From NCBI GenBank assembly GCA_033977485.1, contig CM066994.1:9178001-9242000 (forward strand): 64,000 nt of DNA. Reading direction: 5' to 3'. Of this stretch, positions 44,400 through 57,047 are shown piece by piece. Source of the DNA: Hydrangea macrophylla (taxonomy: Eukaryota > Streptophyta > Magnoliopsida > Cornales > Hydrangeaceae). Both the position numbers and the translations under genes were made by a program. How positions within the stretch are numbered: position 1 is the first letter of the stretch; each line of letters opens with the position of its first letter. The notes under the pieces are model-generated. The model searched no databases and was not told the origin of the DNA. It worked only from the letters and a program-made list of their open reading frames with translations.

Positions 44400-47300
44400 C
44401 ATATATATGTACTGTTCCTATGGTGATTGAATTTGTGCATTTGAATTTGTTGAGAATTGGGTTATCGAAATTTATTCTTTATCGAGAGTGTTGAAGGACA
44501 AAATCGAAGCTTTGTTGGTAATTGGTTGTTATTCCTGGGTAAATTTAATGTTTTTGATTGTTTATAAAATTGAGTGAAAGCAATGGAAAATGAATGTGTG
44601 TATGTTTGTGAGTGTGTGTGTGTATATATATATGTAGAGAGAGAGAGAGAGTTCCTATCGTGATTGAATTGTGCATTTGTGCATTTGAATTTGTTGAGCA
44701 TTGGGTTATGGAATTTACACTTTATCGAGAGTGTTGAAGGACAAAATCGATTTTTTATTGGTAATTAATTGGTGATTATAATATTATTTCCTGTAAATTT
44801 AATAAATTTGATTGATGATAAAATTGAGGGAAAGCATGGAAAGGGACTGTGAAGTTTTCCATTTTTTTTTTATGTCAAATTTATGTACTAAATTAAGAGT
44901 TTCAGTTTTTTTTTTTTAGTTCCTATCATCATTTATCTTTCGCATTGAATTTGTTGAACTTGGGTTTATTGAATTTTGTTTCTGTTTTTGTTTTATTTAT
45001 TTTTTATTATTATTTTTTAGTTGAAAGTATTGAAGGGAAAAAAATTGAATTTTTACTGGTAATTGGTTCATCCCGATAAATTTAATACCTTTGGTTGCTG
45101 GGAAAATTGAGGGAAAGCAATTGAAAGGGAATGTGAAGTTTTCCATTATCTTATATCTAATTCTATTAGAAATTATATGGGATCTACTTAGCTTGGTTTA
45201 TGATTGTGGAAGCCTTAGTTGTCTGTCAATTTTCATGTTTTTTGTATCATTTCAAAATGGTTCTGTTATGCTTTGGTTTCTTTCTGAACATATGGAGTGT
45301 GATGAGAATGACAATTGAAACAAAATGGTTATAGAATAGAAAGGTATGAAATTTTGATTGGAAATGACTGTCTTAATAGGATTCATATGTCACGTGCTAT
45401 GTAATTGATGTAATTGCATGATAGGAGACTAGTGAAATGGGGTTGTGAGCTGAATTTTTTTAAAAAGATTGATTATTGCACCGTATTTTGGGATTAAAAA
45501 GAGTTATGCCATGCTTCCCAAATTTGAATCCCAAATTTGTTCCCAAATGTTGTCATACTACATGTAGTGGTATATGGTACCAACAAATCATTGTCATAGT
45601 ATGTGGTACAACCGTTAAGCATTTGAGAACCAAATTTGGGACTCAAATTTGAGAAGCATAGCATTATTTTGTTAAAAAATATTTCAATCCATTTAATGTA
45701 AATTTGCAATTTGAACACAATGGTGTCCGTGTTCTATGATATATTTCATTGCTTGTTTTTAATATCTAAAAGGCTCATGAAGTTTGTTGCAAAATTGAAT
45801 ATCAAAGTGCTTCGCCTTAGAAGTTGTAAATTTTGCAAATGTGGTTCTTCTGCCTATTTCACTTCATTTTCTTCATCTCTTTACCCTCAAGGTGGAATAT
45901 CACTAATTTATGAAATAAATTTTTTAATCTCAGAAAGAATTAGACGGTATATTGAGAGATTATGTCGGTAGGGAGACCCCTCTTTATTTCGCTGAACGAC
46001 TTACCGAGCATTATAAACGTCCCGATGGAAAAGGGCCCGACATTTACCTCAAAAGGGAAGATCTTAACCACACTGGGGCCCACAAAATCAACAATGCTGT
46101 TGCCCAAGCCCTGCTTGCCAAGCGTCTGGGGAAAAAGCGCATTATTGCTGAAACTGGGGCGGGTCAGCACGGAGTTGCTACTGCTACTGTGTGTGCTCGG
46201 TTTGGTTTGGAGTGTATTATATACATGGGTGCGCAAGATATGGAACGACAATCACTAAATGTGTTTAGAATGCGGCTTCTTGGAGCTGAGGTTTGTTCGT
46301 CAATCTTATCCCTTCATGGGTCACTTGTTTTATTTCACCTTCATTAAACTCGTCATAGTGATGCATAGTATTCTTTTCCATAAGTACATTCAATGTGATC
46401 TATGGCTAGTGGTAGTTGGAGGAACTCTTTTCCTTTCATTACTAAATGTTGATATCTCTGTAAGTTAAGCATATGAAGTTTTGCTGCATCGGATCACTAG
46501 GTGTATTGATTTTAGTTCAATTTTTTGAATAACAACAGAGAGTGGACACACAAACTTCCTTGTTTACAACTATAAGAACAATGGCATTGACATGGTGAGC
46601 AATTAGCCAGTTGAACTGCAAGTTCGCTTATCACTTGTAAGATGGCTTTTGGTAATATAATCCAATGGTTGTAATAAAGACCAAGACTAAATAGTACGTG
46701 GCTCAGTCTGTATCAATGGTCCACCTTGATTTGGATAACCAGCGACCACAAACAAGAGTCGTTACTGCATTGTCATTTCTTTCAATAACTTCACATTATC
46801 TCTGAGATTCGTGCAGTCATTTCTTTTTTATTAGCCTAAAAGATTTTCCTGAAGATCTCTTGATCGTGTTTTCACTGTGATTTAATTATATTGTGCACAC
46901 CCTATTCTGTGCAGTGACACTGCTATGGGTACTCTTGACGAGGTCATAGTTAGTCACTTTCTTCAAACCGCAAGTTGAATATGATTTTTGAGCAGCACCT
47001 GTCATTCCAAACATAGTTGGAATTCTCATTTATAAATATAAATAGGCAAAATTGATTACCTCTGGCTATATCCTCCATTAGTAGTGATTTCGGTTAAAGC
47101 CATTTTTACTTTTTTTTTTTAAAGGCTGTATGTTGGACATGCACTACTTGTCAAGCAAAGATCCTTCTTCTTATCCCTTTGTATTTTTCTCAGCTCTCTG
47201 TGCTTTATTTTCAGCTTTATCAGTTCGGGCATGTAGTGTTATCTCCCTGTATATAAACTTGTATCTCTCCAACATTTCAATTCACATTTACTTCCTGGAT

Positions 47301-50300
47301 TACTACTTTCAACAAAAAAAAAATTTCCGTCAACATCAGCGATAGCTGCATGATGATATTAACATAGTGTTGAATACAGCCGAGTTGTTATGAACTTCCA
47401 CCTCTTTTCTGGCGTGTGACATGTGTCTTTTCTTTAACTGCAGTTTGCATTTTTCAACTTTAATGCCATTGGGAATTATGCTATGCTAATTTTTTTTAAA
47501 GGTCTTGAGATCATGACATCCACTGCCTTAATTATTCGTTCGAATATGCCGCTTTCAATTTTTTTTTGTTCCCTTTGCTATCTTCTCTGTTATAGGTTAG
47601 AGCGGTCCATTCTGGAACAGCCACACTGAAGGATGCTACGTCAGAAGCTATACGGGACTGGGTGACAAATGTGGAATCAACCCATTACATTTTAGGATCT
47701 GTTGCCGGGCCCCATCCATACCCCATGATGGTTAGGGACTTTCACGCAGTGATCGGTAAAGAAACAAGGAAACAAGCCTTAGAAAAATGGGGTGGGAAAC
47801 CAAATGTCCTGATTGCTTGTGTCGGTGGAGGTTCTAATGCTATGGGGCTTTTTCACGAGTTTGTTGAGGACAAAGATGTTAGGCTAATTGGTGTGGAGGC
47901 TGCAGGTTTCGGCCTAGATAGTGGTAAGCATGCCGCCACTTTGACCAAAGGGGAGGTTGGAGTGCTGCACGGTGCTATGAGCTATTTATTACAAGATGAC
48001 GATGGGCAAATAGTTGAGCCTCATTCTATCAGCGCCGGGTAAGAAAGTCTAACTGGTCTTTTGTTATTAGAGTAGGTCTCTCTCCCTCTTCCGAAAATAA
48101 ACACCCCCCCCCCCCCCACTACTCTCTATTTATATGTAGATTGGTATATGTAATTTATTTATTTCTCTATTTTCTGCCTAATTGTATGAACTTTTATTTT
48201 GGCATATAGCCTGGATTACCCTGGAGTTGGACCGGAACACAGCTTTTTTAAAGATATTGGACGTGCTGAATACTATAGCATAACTGATGAAGAGGCTTTG
48301 GAAGGTATGGGATTTGCTTTTTTCTAGTCATTCTATTGTACGTCTCTGTATTATTGATCATGCCAACTACGGATCCTGATTGGTTATAACTAATATTCTT
48401 TTTAATTCTCACATGGAACTAGTTCTTCCTCTTTGAATTCCTTATCTATACTATTTTATAAAGCAAAAGATAGGGGTACCTATTTAGTTTTTAGTATCAC
48501 TCATAACTACAATAAAACCAGTATAGTTTTCGTCCTTATAAAAAGTGTATAAACTCTAAAGTGCCAAACCACCCGAACTTCAAGGGTGAAAGTGCAATTT
48601 ACCCTTCTCTCTTTTTATTTTTTGATTTTTGATATCGAAAGTATGGTATCATTCTTAATTCTATTTTGACTTTGTGTACCAAACCAAACCAAACCAAACC
48701 AAACCAAGCCTTGTGTCCCAATCAATTGAGGTCGGCTGTATGAATCCTTTTTCTCCATTCTGCACGATCGAGAGCTATATGCTCATTTAAATTATATATA
48801 TTCATATCTTGTTGCACTACATATTCCCAAATCAGTCTAGGTCTGCCTCTCCCTCTAACCATTCCAGCATGGTTTGAAAACTCGGTCGATACCGAGTCGT
48901 ATCGGCCGAGTTAACTCGGTTTCGGTGGGTACCGATACGAGTCAACTCGGCGAGTTACATGCGAGTAAAAAAAAAGTGTGTTTCGCGAGTTAACTCGGCC
49001 GATACGGACGAGATGATAAAAAATCGGTACGGATCGTCCGAAACGTGAGGATTTGAGGTGATAGAAAGCAAAAAAATGTAAGGAGGACGTACCTTTTGCT
49101 GTCGAAAACTCCCAAAACTCCCAAATGTATGTGACGTCATCGTTATCTCTCTCTCTTCAGATCATCTTCATCTTCAGATCTGGTCTGGATCTTCATCTTC
49201 TTCTTCAGATCTTCAGCTTCTTCCCGAAGGTGTCTCGTGACTCTCATCGATATCTGTGGTCGCGATCTATGTGTGTGTGTCAAGTGTGAGTGTGTCTGTG
49301 TCGCGATACTCTCGTCGATCTCTGTGGTCGCGATCTCTGTGCGTGTGTCGAGCGTGAGTGTGTGTGTCGCGATCTCTGTGTGTGTGTCGGGTGTGAGTGT
49401 GTGTGTCGATCTTTGTGGTGTGGTGTGTATGTCGAGTGTATGTGTGGATCTGTTTGAGTGTGTGTCGAGTGTGAGTGGATCTGTGTGTTTGTGTGTGTCG
49501 AGTGTGTTTGTGGTTAGTACTTAGCAGTCTTTGGTAGAGATATTTATACATATAGTAGAGATATATTCATATTAGGGGTTTTTAGTATAAATAAATATGT
49601 ACATCTTAGGGGTAAAAAAAAATGTAGGATCAGCACCCCCCCAAAAAAGGAGGTATTTAGTAAGGTATTTACTAGGATCATCAAACAAGAAAAAAAAAAG
49701 AAAAAAAAAAAAGAAGGTACGTAAATTTCTTTTTTTATTTTTATTTATTTATCTAAATATATAAATAAAAAAATATATTATCTAAATATATAAAAAATTT
49801 CTTAAACTCATTTTATATCTATATTGGAGTATCTAAATTTCTTAAAATACATGTATATATATATTTTTTATTTAGAATGCCTCCATAGAAAGACATTAGT
49901 AGGGATCATGGATCACCCGTTGGGGGGAATAAAAGGATCGCGATGTACAACTATAAGTGGTAGTATTGAAGAAAGTGGCACTGATATTTCATGTTATTGT
50001 GATATATGTATTATTTGGTAGTATTGAACAATTTCGATCCAATTAGGTGTGTCCAATTATTAGACAATAGATCGGTAGCGTCTGAATTGAATGACATGTG
50101 CTTCTATAATTGGTACATTGTGTATTTTGTTAATATGTTAAGGCCAATTTTGCTATTTTCATTATTTTAGAATTTGTCATAATTTTTTCATACTTTTTTG
50201 AACCTTAAATCTAGCGTATCGGAGCGTATCACCCGATACCAAGCCGCATTGCCGATACACCGAGTCATCACAACGGACTCCGATACCGCGACCGATACCG

Positions 50301-52557
50301 CGACTTTGAACCATGCATTCCAGGCACTACGATCTTATCACTCTTTCGCACAGGTGCATCTACAGGTCTTCGTTGCACTTGGCCGAACCATCTAAGTCTA
50401 TTCTCCCTCAACTTATCCTCAATATGTGTCACTCCTACAGTCTCTCGGATGTACTCATTTCTAATTCTATCTTTCCTAGTTTTACCACACATCCATCTTA
50501 GCATCCTCATCTCCGCTACACTCACTTTGCTAATGTGTTGTTTCTTAGTTGCCCGACACTCTGTCCCGTAGAGCATAGCTGGCCTAATAGCTGTCCTATA
50601 AAATTTTCCTTTCAATTTTGCTGATATTCTCCGGTCACATAATACTTCAGAAGCACTCCTCCACTTAAGCCAACCCACTTTAATTCTATGGGTCACGTCA
50701 TCACCAATCTCTCCGTCTTTATTGATCATTGAACCTAGATAGCGAAAGTGTTCCCTCTTTGGGATCTCCTGATCTTCGATCTTCACTGCTTCGTTGTCTC
50801 TACTTCCACTGTTGCTAAAAGTACATTCCATGTATTCTGTTTTCGTCCTACTTATCTTTTGCCCCTTAGTCTTCAGTGCTTCTCTCCAAGCTTCTAGTTT
50901 AGTGTTGAGTCCCCTTTTAGTCTCATCAACCAAGACAATATCATCTGCGAACAACATACACCATGGAACCTCATCTTGAATGTGTCTAGTCTATTCATCC
51001 ATAATTAGGGCGAACAAATAAGGGTTCAAGGCCGACCCCTGGTGCAGGCCTACGGTAATTGGGAATTCGCTTGTTTCTCCGGCTGGTGATCTAATTGTAA
51101 TAACCGCTTCATCTCTATTTTGACTTTGTGTATGGTTGAAAATATCACTTCCATTTTTCTTCTTTTTCAGATTCTTAAAATTTTCTGATTTTTTCCCTAC
51201 ACTGCACGTGGTATTGTAAGTTCATGTATTTTTTGAACTTACAATACCACGTGTAGTGTAGGGAATTGTAAGTTCAAAAAATACATGAACTTACAATTTG
51301 GTTAAGTTTGGCAAAACATAACAAGGGCAATCGCATTGCACACGCAACGCGTGTGCCTCCCCTGCTACTCTAGTACAGCTGCCCAGATAGTATTTTACAC
51401 ACTTTAAACAACCTGATTTTTATTTTCACATTTTAACCCAAGTTCTTTTGTTGTTTTTAGGAGTATTTTTCAATTTACCCACTTTGTCACATCAGTCTAT
51501 TTACTTCAAATTTGGCGTTTCACTTCTTCTTCTTCTTCTTCTCTGTATCTTTCATCCTCTTCTCTCTCCAACTATATTACGCCATTCAGTTGTCAGTATC
51601 TTCAACCCTCTTTTTCCCGGAAAATGCTGTTCTGTGAGCAAAACTGCTGAATTTTCTGACTGGGGAGTGTGAACTTTTTGACTGAGATCTGGTGCGGTGG
51701 AACGTGAAAATGGTAACCTTTTAGATGAAAAACATGATATTAAGGGCATGCTAGTTGACAAAATTTTGACCTCAATTGCATGTAAATTTTGTTGACACAA
51801 CTCTCATCTTCTTAACACTTTTTTGTAAATTTTTTTTTTTGGGGTATTATACCTGATACACTGCCAAACAGGATCTCTGTGGCCAAGAATATGTTTGTGA
51901 ATGGAATTAACACCCATTGGTTGTTTTCCCTGAAAGATACACAAATATACTCCAATTTTTTGCTGCACGGTTTCTGGCAATTCTAAAGGAATAACTCTCC
52001 TAGAGATCATGTAAATACTTGTATTGAATGGTTGTGAATGAGTTGGAGAGTTGCGAATTTACTCAATTGTCCCATTTGAGATTACTTACCATAAAGAAAA
52101 GCACTGGAATGTTTGCCCAATTTGTTGTTCCATAGACTTGAGTCTGCCTCATTTTACATTTAGGAATGCGCCAGAAAGGGATTGGTGATTCCCAGTGTGG
52201 TGATCGTGAGATTAACGTGGAATCTTCAACCGATCATATAGGCTCTTACAAACTTACATGTATTGATGTATACACATTTTATCACTACAATCATGACCAT
52301 TTTCATGTTTAGTCGCAGTTTTACGACTTCTCTTCGTCCTTACTCTTTTGTGTGTATATTGATTTTGATTTGTATATGCAGCTTTTAAGAGATTATCTCG
52401 TCTGGAGGGCATAATCCCAGCACTGGAAACATCTCACGCGCTTGCGTATCTAGAGAAGCTATGTCCGACTCTCCCAAATGGAACTAAGGTTGTACTCAAC
52501 TGTAGTGGCAGAGGAGACAAGGATGTTCATACTGCGATTAAGTATTTGCAGGTTTAG
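43935..52557 (+). CDS. TSB: Tryptophan synthase beta chain, chloroplast-targeted, five exons
   Basis: Exons 43935-44276, 45934-46290, 47596-48038, 48210-48304 and 52382-52557 give 1413 bp (470 aa, the usual plant length), all GT-AG and in phase. The enzyme joins indole with serine to make tryptophan, using pyridoxal phosphate, in a complex with the alpha chain in plastids. The Ser/Thr-rich first ~60 residues look like a transit peptide; the conserved part starts at [20 protein letters not shown]. The lysine that holds the cofactor is in [19 protein letters not shown] is the substrate loop; [10 protein letters not shown] binds the phosphate; [13 protein letters not shown] and CSGRGDKD complete the site. 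Nothing essential is missing. Intron 4 (48305-52381) is enlarged by a LINE and a hAT element; intron 1 holds (CT)n tracts. Confidence 0.97.
44352..44396. repeat. (CT)n microsatellite in TSB intron 1
   Basis: About 22 CT units. The flanking phrase TTCCTAT(C/G)GTGATTGAATTTGTGCATTTGAATTTGTTG recurs at about 44297, 44414 and 44652, showing local tandem duplication in the intron. Confidence 0.9.
45505..45668. mobile_element. MITE family TAATGCTATG, copy in TSB intron 1
   Basis: CCATGCTTCCCAAATTTGAATCCCAAATTTG at the left pairs with CAAATTTGGGACTCAAATTTGAGAAGCATAGCATTA at the right, with CATGTGGTACC-like sequence between. Relatives lie at 53111-53335, 57388-57548 and 60525-60690. Confidence 0.55.
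48868..50315. mobile_element. hAT element inserted in the LINE
   Basis: The 1448-bp element has the perfect 8-bp duplication CATTCCAG at 48860-48867 and 50316-50323. Terminal repeats CATGGTTTGAAAACTCGG and (complement) GCGACTTTGAACCATG pair at about 12 of 16 positions. The sub-terminal regions have ACTCGG / CCGATAC repeats. Inside are a GTGTGTGTCG minisatellite (49260-49505) and, at about 49895-49951, a remnant reading [20 protein letters not shown] that resembles the BED-finger start of hAT transposases with its cysteines lost. Non-autonomous. Confidence 0.88.
49260..49505. repeat. TCGCGATCTCTGTGTGTG minisatellite in the hAT element
   Basis: About eight degenerate units of 25-50 bp contain GTCGCGATCT or GTCGATCT plus GTGTGAGTGTGTGT. 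Reading frames through it are low complexity. Confidence 0.75.
51193..51297. repeat. Compound hairpin in TSB intron 4
   Basis: Arms 51193-51224 and 51234-51265 pair over 32 bp with one or two mismatches (TTCCCTACACTGCACGTGG...). Immediately after, 51266-51296 is the exact reverse complement of 51214-51244. Two alternative hairpins therefore compete for the same sequence. It may be a MITE terminus rearrangement; it lies 60 bp from the LINE target duplication. Confidence 0.75.
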
Positions 52558-53110
52558 ATGTTGCTGCTTGTATCTTATTGGGAAGAGACTTCATTTTTGG
52601 TAAAGATTGGTATATTTATGTCTATCTCAAAGCGTTTGTTCTTGAGATGATTTGTTTGTTGTACTAGTTAAACCAAGTATTGCTCTGTGGAGTTTTGGAA
52701 ATAAGAATCCCAGTTATTTTTTGTGGAGCATCATGCACTATGGTTCTATTTGGGATTAATTTGAAGCACTTTCCAGCCCCAAAAGCACATTTTTGCTGAA
52801 GCAAGTGCAACGTGCTTCATTACAAGCGTGATGCATATAAAATTGGACTATTGAGTTTTTCTCAACTCCCACTTTGCCTTGTGATTAGGACTTTTGCTTC
52901 TGCTTAAATGAAAAGGCACAACCAAAAATCCATATGGACCCTCTCTGTAATGTTTGCTCATTATTGGAGCTGATTGCTGGATATTTTGCTTTACCATACT
53001 GTTTCCATATTGCAACTACCATGCTTCTCTTTTTCTTGAATGATTTATTGCCACAGGCAAGAAGTGTAATGTTGTTCAAGCATGTTCTAAGTATTTAATT
53101 TGTTACGAGT
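52558..53110 (+). other. TSB 3' UTR and flank
   Basis: The TSB 3' UTR probably occupies the first 150-200 bp. A MITE-like stretch follows (about 52745-52915; GGATTAATTTGAAGCAC, CCCAAAAGCACATTTTTGCTG), the same family found in intron 1 of both F-box copies. Confidence 0.45.
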
Positions 53111-53335
53111 AATGCTATGGTTCTCAAATTTAATTCAAAATTTGTTCTCAAATGCTTTGATAATTATACCATATATCGTGGCTGCAATCGTGATGTCATA
53201 GACCATTGCATGTAGTATCACTCTCATAACATTTGGAATCTCCAATATTCAGAAACCATTGCAATTGTGGTGTCACAAACCATTGCACTAAGCATTCGCA
53301 AATTGTGATATCCCCAATTTGGGAACCATAGCATT
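53111..53335. mobile_element. MITE family TAATGCTATG, copy with flanking duplication
   Basis: The ends AATGCTATGGTTCTCAAATTT and (complement) AAATTTGGGAACCATAGCATT are flanked by ACGAGT at 53105-53110 and 53336-53341. The internal sequence has repeated ACCATTGCA. It is the clearest member of the family that also lies at 45505, 57388 and 60525. Confidence 0.7.
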
Positions 53336-53904
53336 ACGAGTATGTGATAGACCTACTTGCATTCCACTGCCACGGAGATAAACCTCACATATTTTATCTG
53401 ATCTTAAAACACATACTTGGGGCAAAAAGCATCTGCACTTTAGAAATGAAGAAAACTACTTCAAATTTCTGAAACGAAACCAATGGGCTACCACAACAAT
53501 ACAAAGGAAGGTTATAATGTTCGAGGAATGAGAAATTATTCCATGTGATTATCACGCCTTGTGACAGCCACTGTGATTTCTCCTATAGTATTACTATAGG
53601 ACTCGCATAAAACCCACAAAATACACAACACGGTGGAGTCACACGTGATAATTTCTCCATATCAACAATCCAGTTTCCCTTCCCAGATGGCTAGGAGTTG
53701 TGAGCAATGAGCATGATATCTAAAGCACCCGAAGAATTGTAAATAAAAACAAACATACCAACGAAGAGAACCCCAAATATCCAAACACTAAAAGTTCATA
53801 TCAATATATCATTCACGGAGAGACGGAGACACAATTTTGGAAAGGAAGCTCGGACTAAAAACCGGTATATTACAATTAACAGAACGCATAACAAATGAAA
53901 ACAA

Positions 53905-54199
53905 GGGTTAAATACATTTTACACCCTCCTAGTTTGCCCATCGTGTCAATTTGGTCCGTGTAGTTTAGAAAGAGTCATTTTAGTCCCTGTAGTTTCATAA
54001 ATGTCATTTAGTCCCTCAAATACTTTTTGTGACAAGTTTTTTTACTTTCAATGACAAAACTATTCGTCACTAATAAAGGACTTACTGGACTTATTTGACA
54101 CACTTATGAAACTATAGGGACTGAAGTGATACTTTCTAAATTACAGGGACCAAACTGACACATGTGACAAACTACAAGGGTGTAAAATGTATTTAACCC
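53905..54199. mobile_element. MITE with GGGTTAAATACATTTTACACCC ends
   Basis: The two ends are a 22-bp perfect inverted repeat, and much of the 295 bp pairs (for example AGTCCCTGTAGTTTCATAA against TTATGAAACTATAGGGACT). Flanks TGAAAACAA and AAAAAACAA agree at seven of nine bases, hinting at a 9-bp duplication. It lies just downstream of the F-box gene. Confidence 0.8.
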
Positions 54200-54324
54200 A
54201 AAAAACAAAGGTTCATTAACCCATTATAGACATAAAGAAGTGGCTAACCAGCACTGTTTCCTCTTAAGTTCTTGTGATTTTCAACTCTTCTTTTTCTCAT
54301 ACAAATCAAGTGAATTTTTCCTTT

Positions 54325-56297
54325 TTAAGAAAGTACGATCTGGCAGGTCTTTGAGCACTTTGGCAACATTAATATTTTCTTGCTGATCGAAGAATGCCTC
54401 TCCAAAGACATGTATGTGCTGATTTCCAACTTCTTTAGAACTTTCGAATTGTCCAAAAAGTACTCTACAAGTCTGAGTTCATCATCCTCTCCCTTGAATT
54501 CCACAAACCTGATTTCTTGAAGGTGTAGTGAAACACATACAGGAACATTTTCAAGCAGATGATTCTTGAAAATATGATAGCAATCCTTGAAGACGAAAAA
54601 ACCCTATTTAAGGGGGAAGAAATCACAAGTCAAAGTACTGTCAACATATGCATAAATGAGCATAAGTGTTTATAGAATCTGAACATACCCTCGTAAATAC
54701 AAGAACTTGAAGATTAGGTGATCTTTCAAGTATGTGTGGCAGCAATTTCCATCCATGAAAATCCATGCCGCCGAGTTTCAATTGACTGAGCTTATGAAAT
54801 GTTGGCATTGCACAACTAGAATAATGGATAGCCTGCCAAGACAAGACCAACTATAAAGGATCCGTGCACATTTCCCCTAACGTGCTTCTGGGACTCGAAT
54901 CACATATGTTACTCTTAAAATTTTTAGCCTTTTTAGGCAACATTTTCAGAGCCCAAAAGCACATTTTGGCTTATGTAGGTCCAGAGGTGTTTCAGCTCAA
55001 ATGTGATGCCCGATGCAGATTAGGCAACGGGGTTTTAATGCATTTTTCTTAACTCTCATCGTGCCCTTTTGATTATGGCCTCTATTTCTGCCTAAACACA
55101 AAAGTCACACACAACCAATCCAAAAGGGCCCAACATACTTTCTACCTAGACTATTTCCAACTAAACTAATTCCACAAACATGTTAATCACATAAAATACA
55201 AGTACTTCAAAGAGAAGAGAGAGAATTACTTAACATCATAATAAAACTAAGCTTACCTCTATTGCAGCACCAGACAGATATAGATATTCAACATTAGAGC
55301 ATGCTGTAACAAGTATAGCTACTTTTTGACTATAAAGCGACAAGTCTTCTTCTTCATCCAATTGTTCTTCACTTAGTCCAACATCTAAATGAGCTTCAAC
55401 AAGAGAGCTCATATCATTCACCATATAACTGTCAGCCAAATAATCATAGCAGAAGAAGTACTCAAGAGCTGGGGTATCAAGCAAAATCTCATAAGCACTA
55501 TCACTAAAACAGTTCTCTAAGTACAATCTCTTAAGTGAGGGAACTAAGATTATAAGAACTTCCATATCACCCCATTCACAATTATCTATACACAACTCTT
55601 CAAGAACAGGGCAGCCATTAATAAATCTATAAGAAGAGTCTCCATCAATAAATTTAACATAATCAAGAGACAAGAACTTAAGATTTGGGAAATAAACCGA
55701 ATCCGGAACTTCAAGAAGAACATTCCAACCCAATGACAATTTAACCACAGATGTGCACCCAAAAAGACTACTATGTAACAAATTAGAGTTCTTCAAAGTG
55801 ATCCTCAAGAACAGTTCTTCAACATTAGCCCAAGCCAATGCGTTAATCCACGCATTGATATGCAAATGGCCGTGGTCCTGTTTACAATTCAAACTAAACG
55901 AATTCACATACGAAACATCGGGTAAAATATTCTTGTGATCAAGCACATCTCTAAGTATTATAGTCAAAACCCCATATACAAAATCTACAAAACTTGTTCT
56001 ACTAGCTGATGATATGGATTTTGATTGATGTTTTGGATATAAAACTAAGGTATCGTCGAATACAAGATTGTGATTTGGGATTGAAGCGAAGATGTTTTTC
56101 CACCTGGTTGAGAGAATCGAGGTGCCCACAGCGAATTTTGTGGGAAGAAATGAGAGAATGTGACAAAGAATTGAATTGGGCAATTCGCTGATTCTATCAA
56201 TATGATCGTCTTCTAGGGTTTGTATCTCCATTTGGGTTTCTTCAATGGGTTTTTGGCGTTTTGGGATTGAAGTTGTGCTTTGAGCTTTGGTGATCAT
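54325..56297 (-). CDS. F-box/LRR/FBD protein, three exons
   Basis: Exons 56297-55257, 54832-54689 and 54603-54325, all phase 0, give 1464 bp (487 aa). An N-terminal F-box (about residues 38-80: ISELPNSILCHILSFLPTKF, then TRWKNIF) is followed by degenerate leucine-rich repeats (VKLSLGWNVLLEVPDSVYFP, GCPVLEELCIDNCEW, SLKRLYLENC). A C-terminal FBD-type segment follows (KLGGMDFHGWKLLPHILERS, CVSLHLQEIRFVEFKGEDDEL, VEYFLDNSKVLKKLEI). F-box proteins of this kind select substrates for SCF ubiquitin ligases through Skp1; targets are unknown for most of the family. A second ATG at about residue 23 (MEIQTLEDDHID) is a plausible alternative start. The upstream leader has a (GA)n tract (56314-56352). Confidence 0.92.
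54880..55135. mobile_element. MITE-like repeat in F-box intron 1
   Basis: It contains CTTCTGGGACTCGAAT, AGCCCAAAAGCACATTTTGGCT and AACACAAAAGTCACACACAACCAATCC. The same repeat lies at the same place in the pseudogene copy (62170-62430) and downstream of TSB (52745-52915). Confidence 0.5.
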
Positions 56298-56299
56298 TT

Positions 56300-56310
56300 C
56301 TGCAATTGCG

Positions 56311-56354
<44 letters not shown>

Positions 56355-57047
56355 CTGAGGTTCTTATGGGAGCCCAGATAAGATAAGAACCCAGATAGAG
56401 ATGATCTTTCTGGTTCAAACACTGAAAATCTTTGGTTTCGAGGAATAAGGGTTCTTATGTATGGAATATGATTTCGCAGAGAGAGAGAGAGAGAGAGAGA
56501 GAGGGGAAAAGAACCATTGAAATACCCGACTTTCTCAGAGGTGGAAGCAAAGTAGCAAACAGGGAATCTACACTACAGCATGTACAAACTCTTCAGCAAT
56601 TTTAAATTTTTAAGGGCCTGTTTGTGTGTGATAAAAACAAAGCACATCATCTTCTTGTTTTTTTTTTGGGATTAAGAGGACAGATCCCCTTACCTGCTCT
56701 CCGAGACTTCGCGATCCTCGTCACTTCAGACGGTTTACCAATTGTCGTTTTATCGGAGTAGAACAAGGGATAAACTTTGGGCACGTACAATGACTCCACA
56801 ACACATGTACCATGTAATTCAAGAGTGGGCGGTAGAATTCGAAACTACGCTAAACTCTAGATACGTTCATTCAGCTACTTGATTCGTACTTTCAACCCAC
56901 TCACATGATCTCCCTTGGGATTTTGGACCATTGACCTTCCTTTAAAAGTCCAAAAACTCTGGCCAACTCGACTAGTCGGACTGGTTTACATCAATCTTCT
57001 TGATTCTTATGAAGATCTATTTCTCAAAGCATATGTTTTTACTCAAA
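56300..57047. other. Promoter side of the F-box gene, no further gene seen
   Basis: Two (GA)n tracts (56314-56352 and 56477-56502) lie in the probable leader and promoter. The rest to 57047 has no convincing reading frame. Confidence 0.45.

Larger units (their letters stand above)
48679..51113 (-). mobile_element. 5'-truncated LINE in TSB intron 4, split by a hAT element
   Basis: A perfect 19-bp target duplication TCTATTTTGACTTTGTGTA lies at 48660-48678 and 51114-51132. The 3' tail on the minus strand is a (TTTGG)n repeat (48680-48703 on plus). The encoded protein is the end of a reverse transcriptase: [20 protein letters not shown], then [10 protein letters not shown] with intact catalytic DD, and a C-terminal region with [11 protein letters not shown] stop replaces the usual residue after MDE (about 51000). 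It resembles plant RTE-type LINEs. Without the hAT insertion it is about 990 bp, so heavily 5'-truncated. Confidence 0.92.

Noticed and set aside
49237..49524. 95-codon Val/Cys/Ser-rich frame
   Set aside because: It is a translation of the GTGTGTCG minisatellite in the hAT element.
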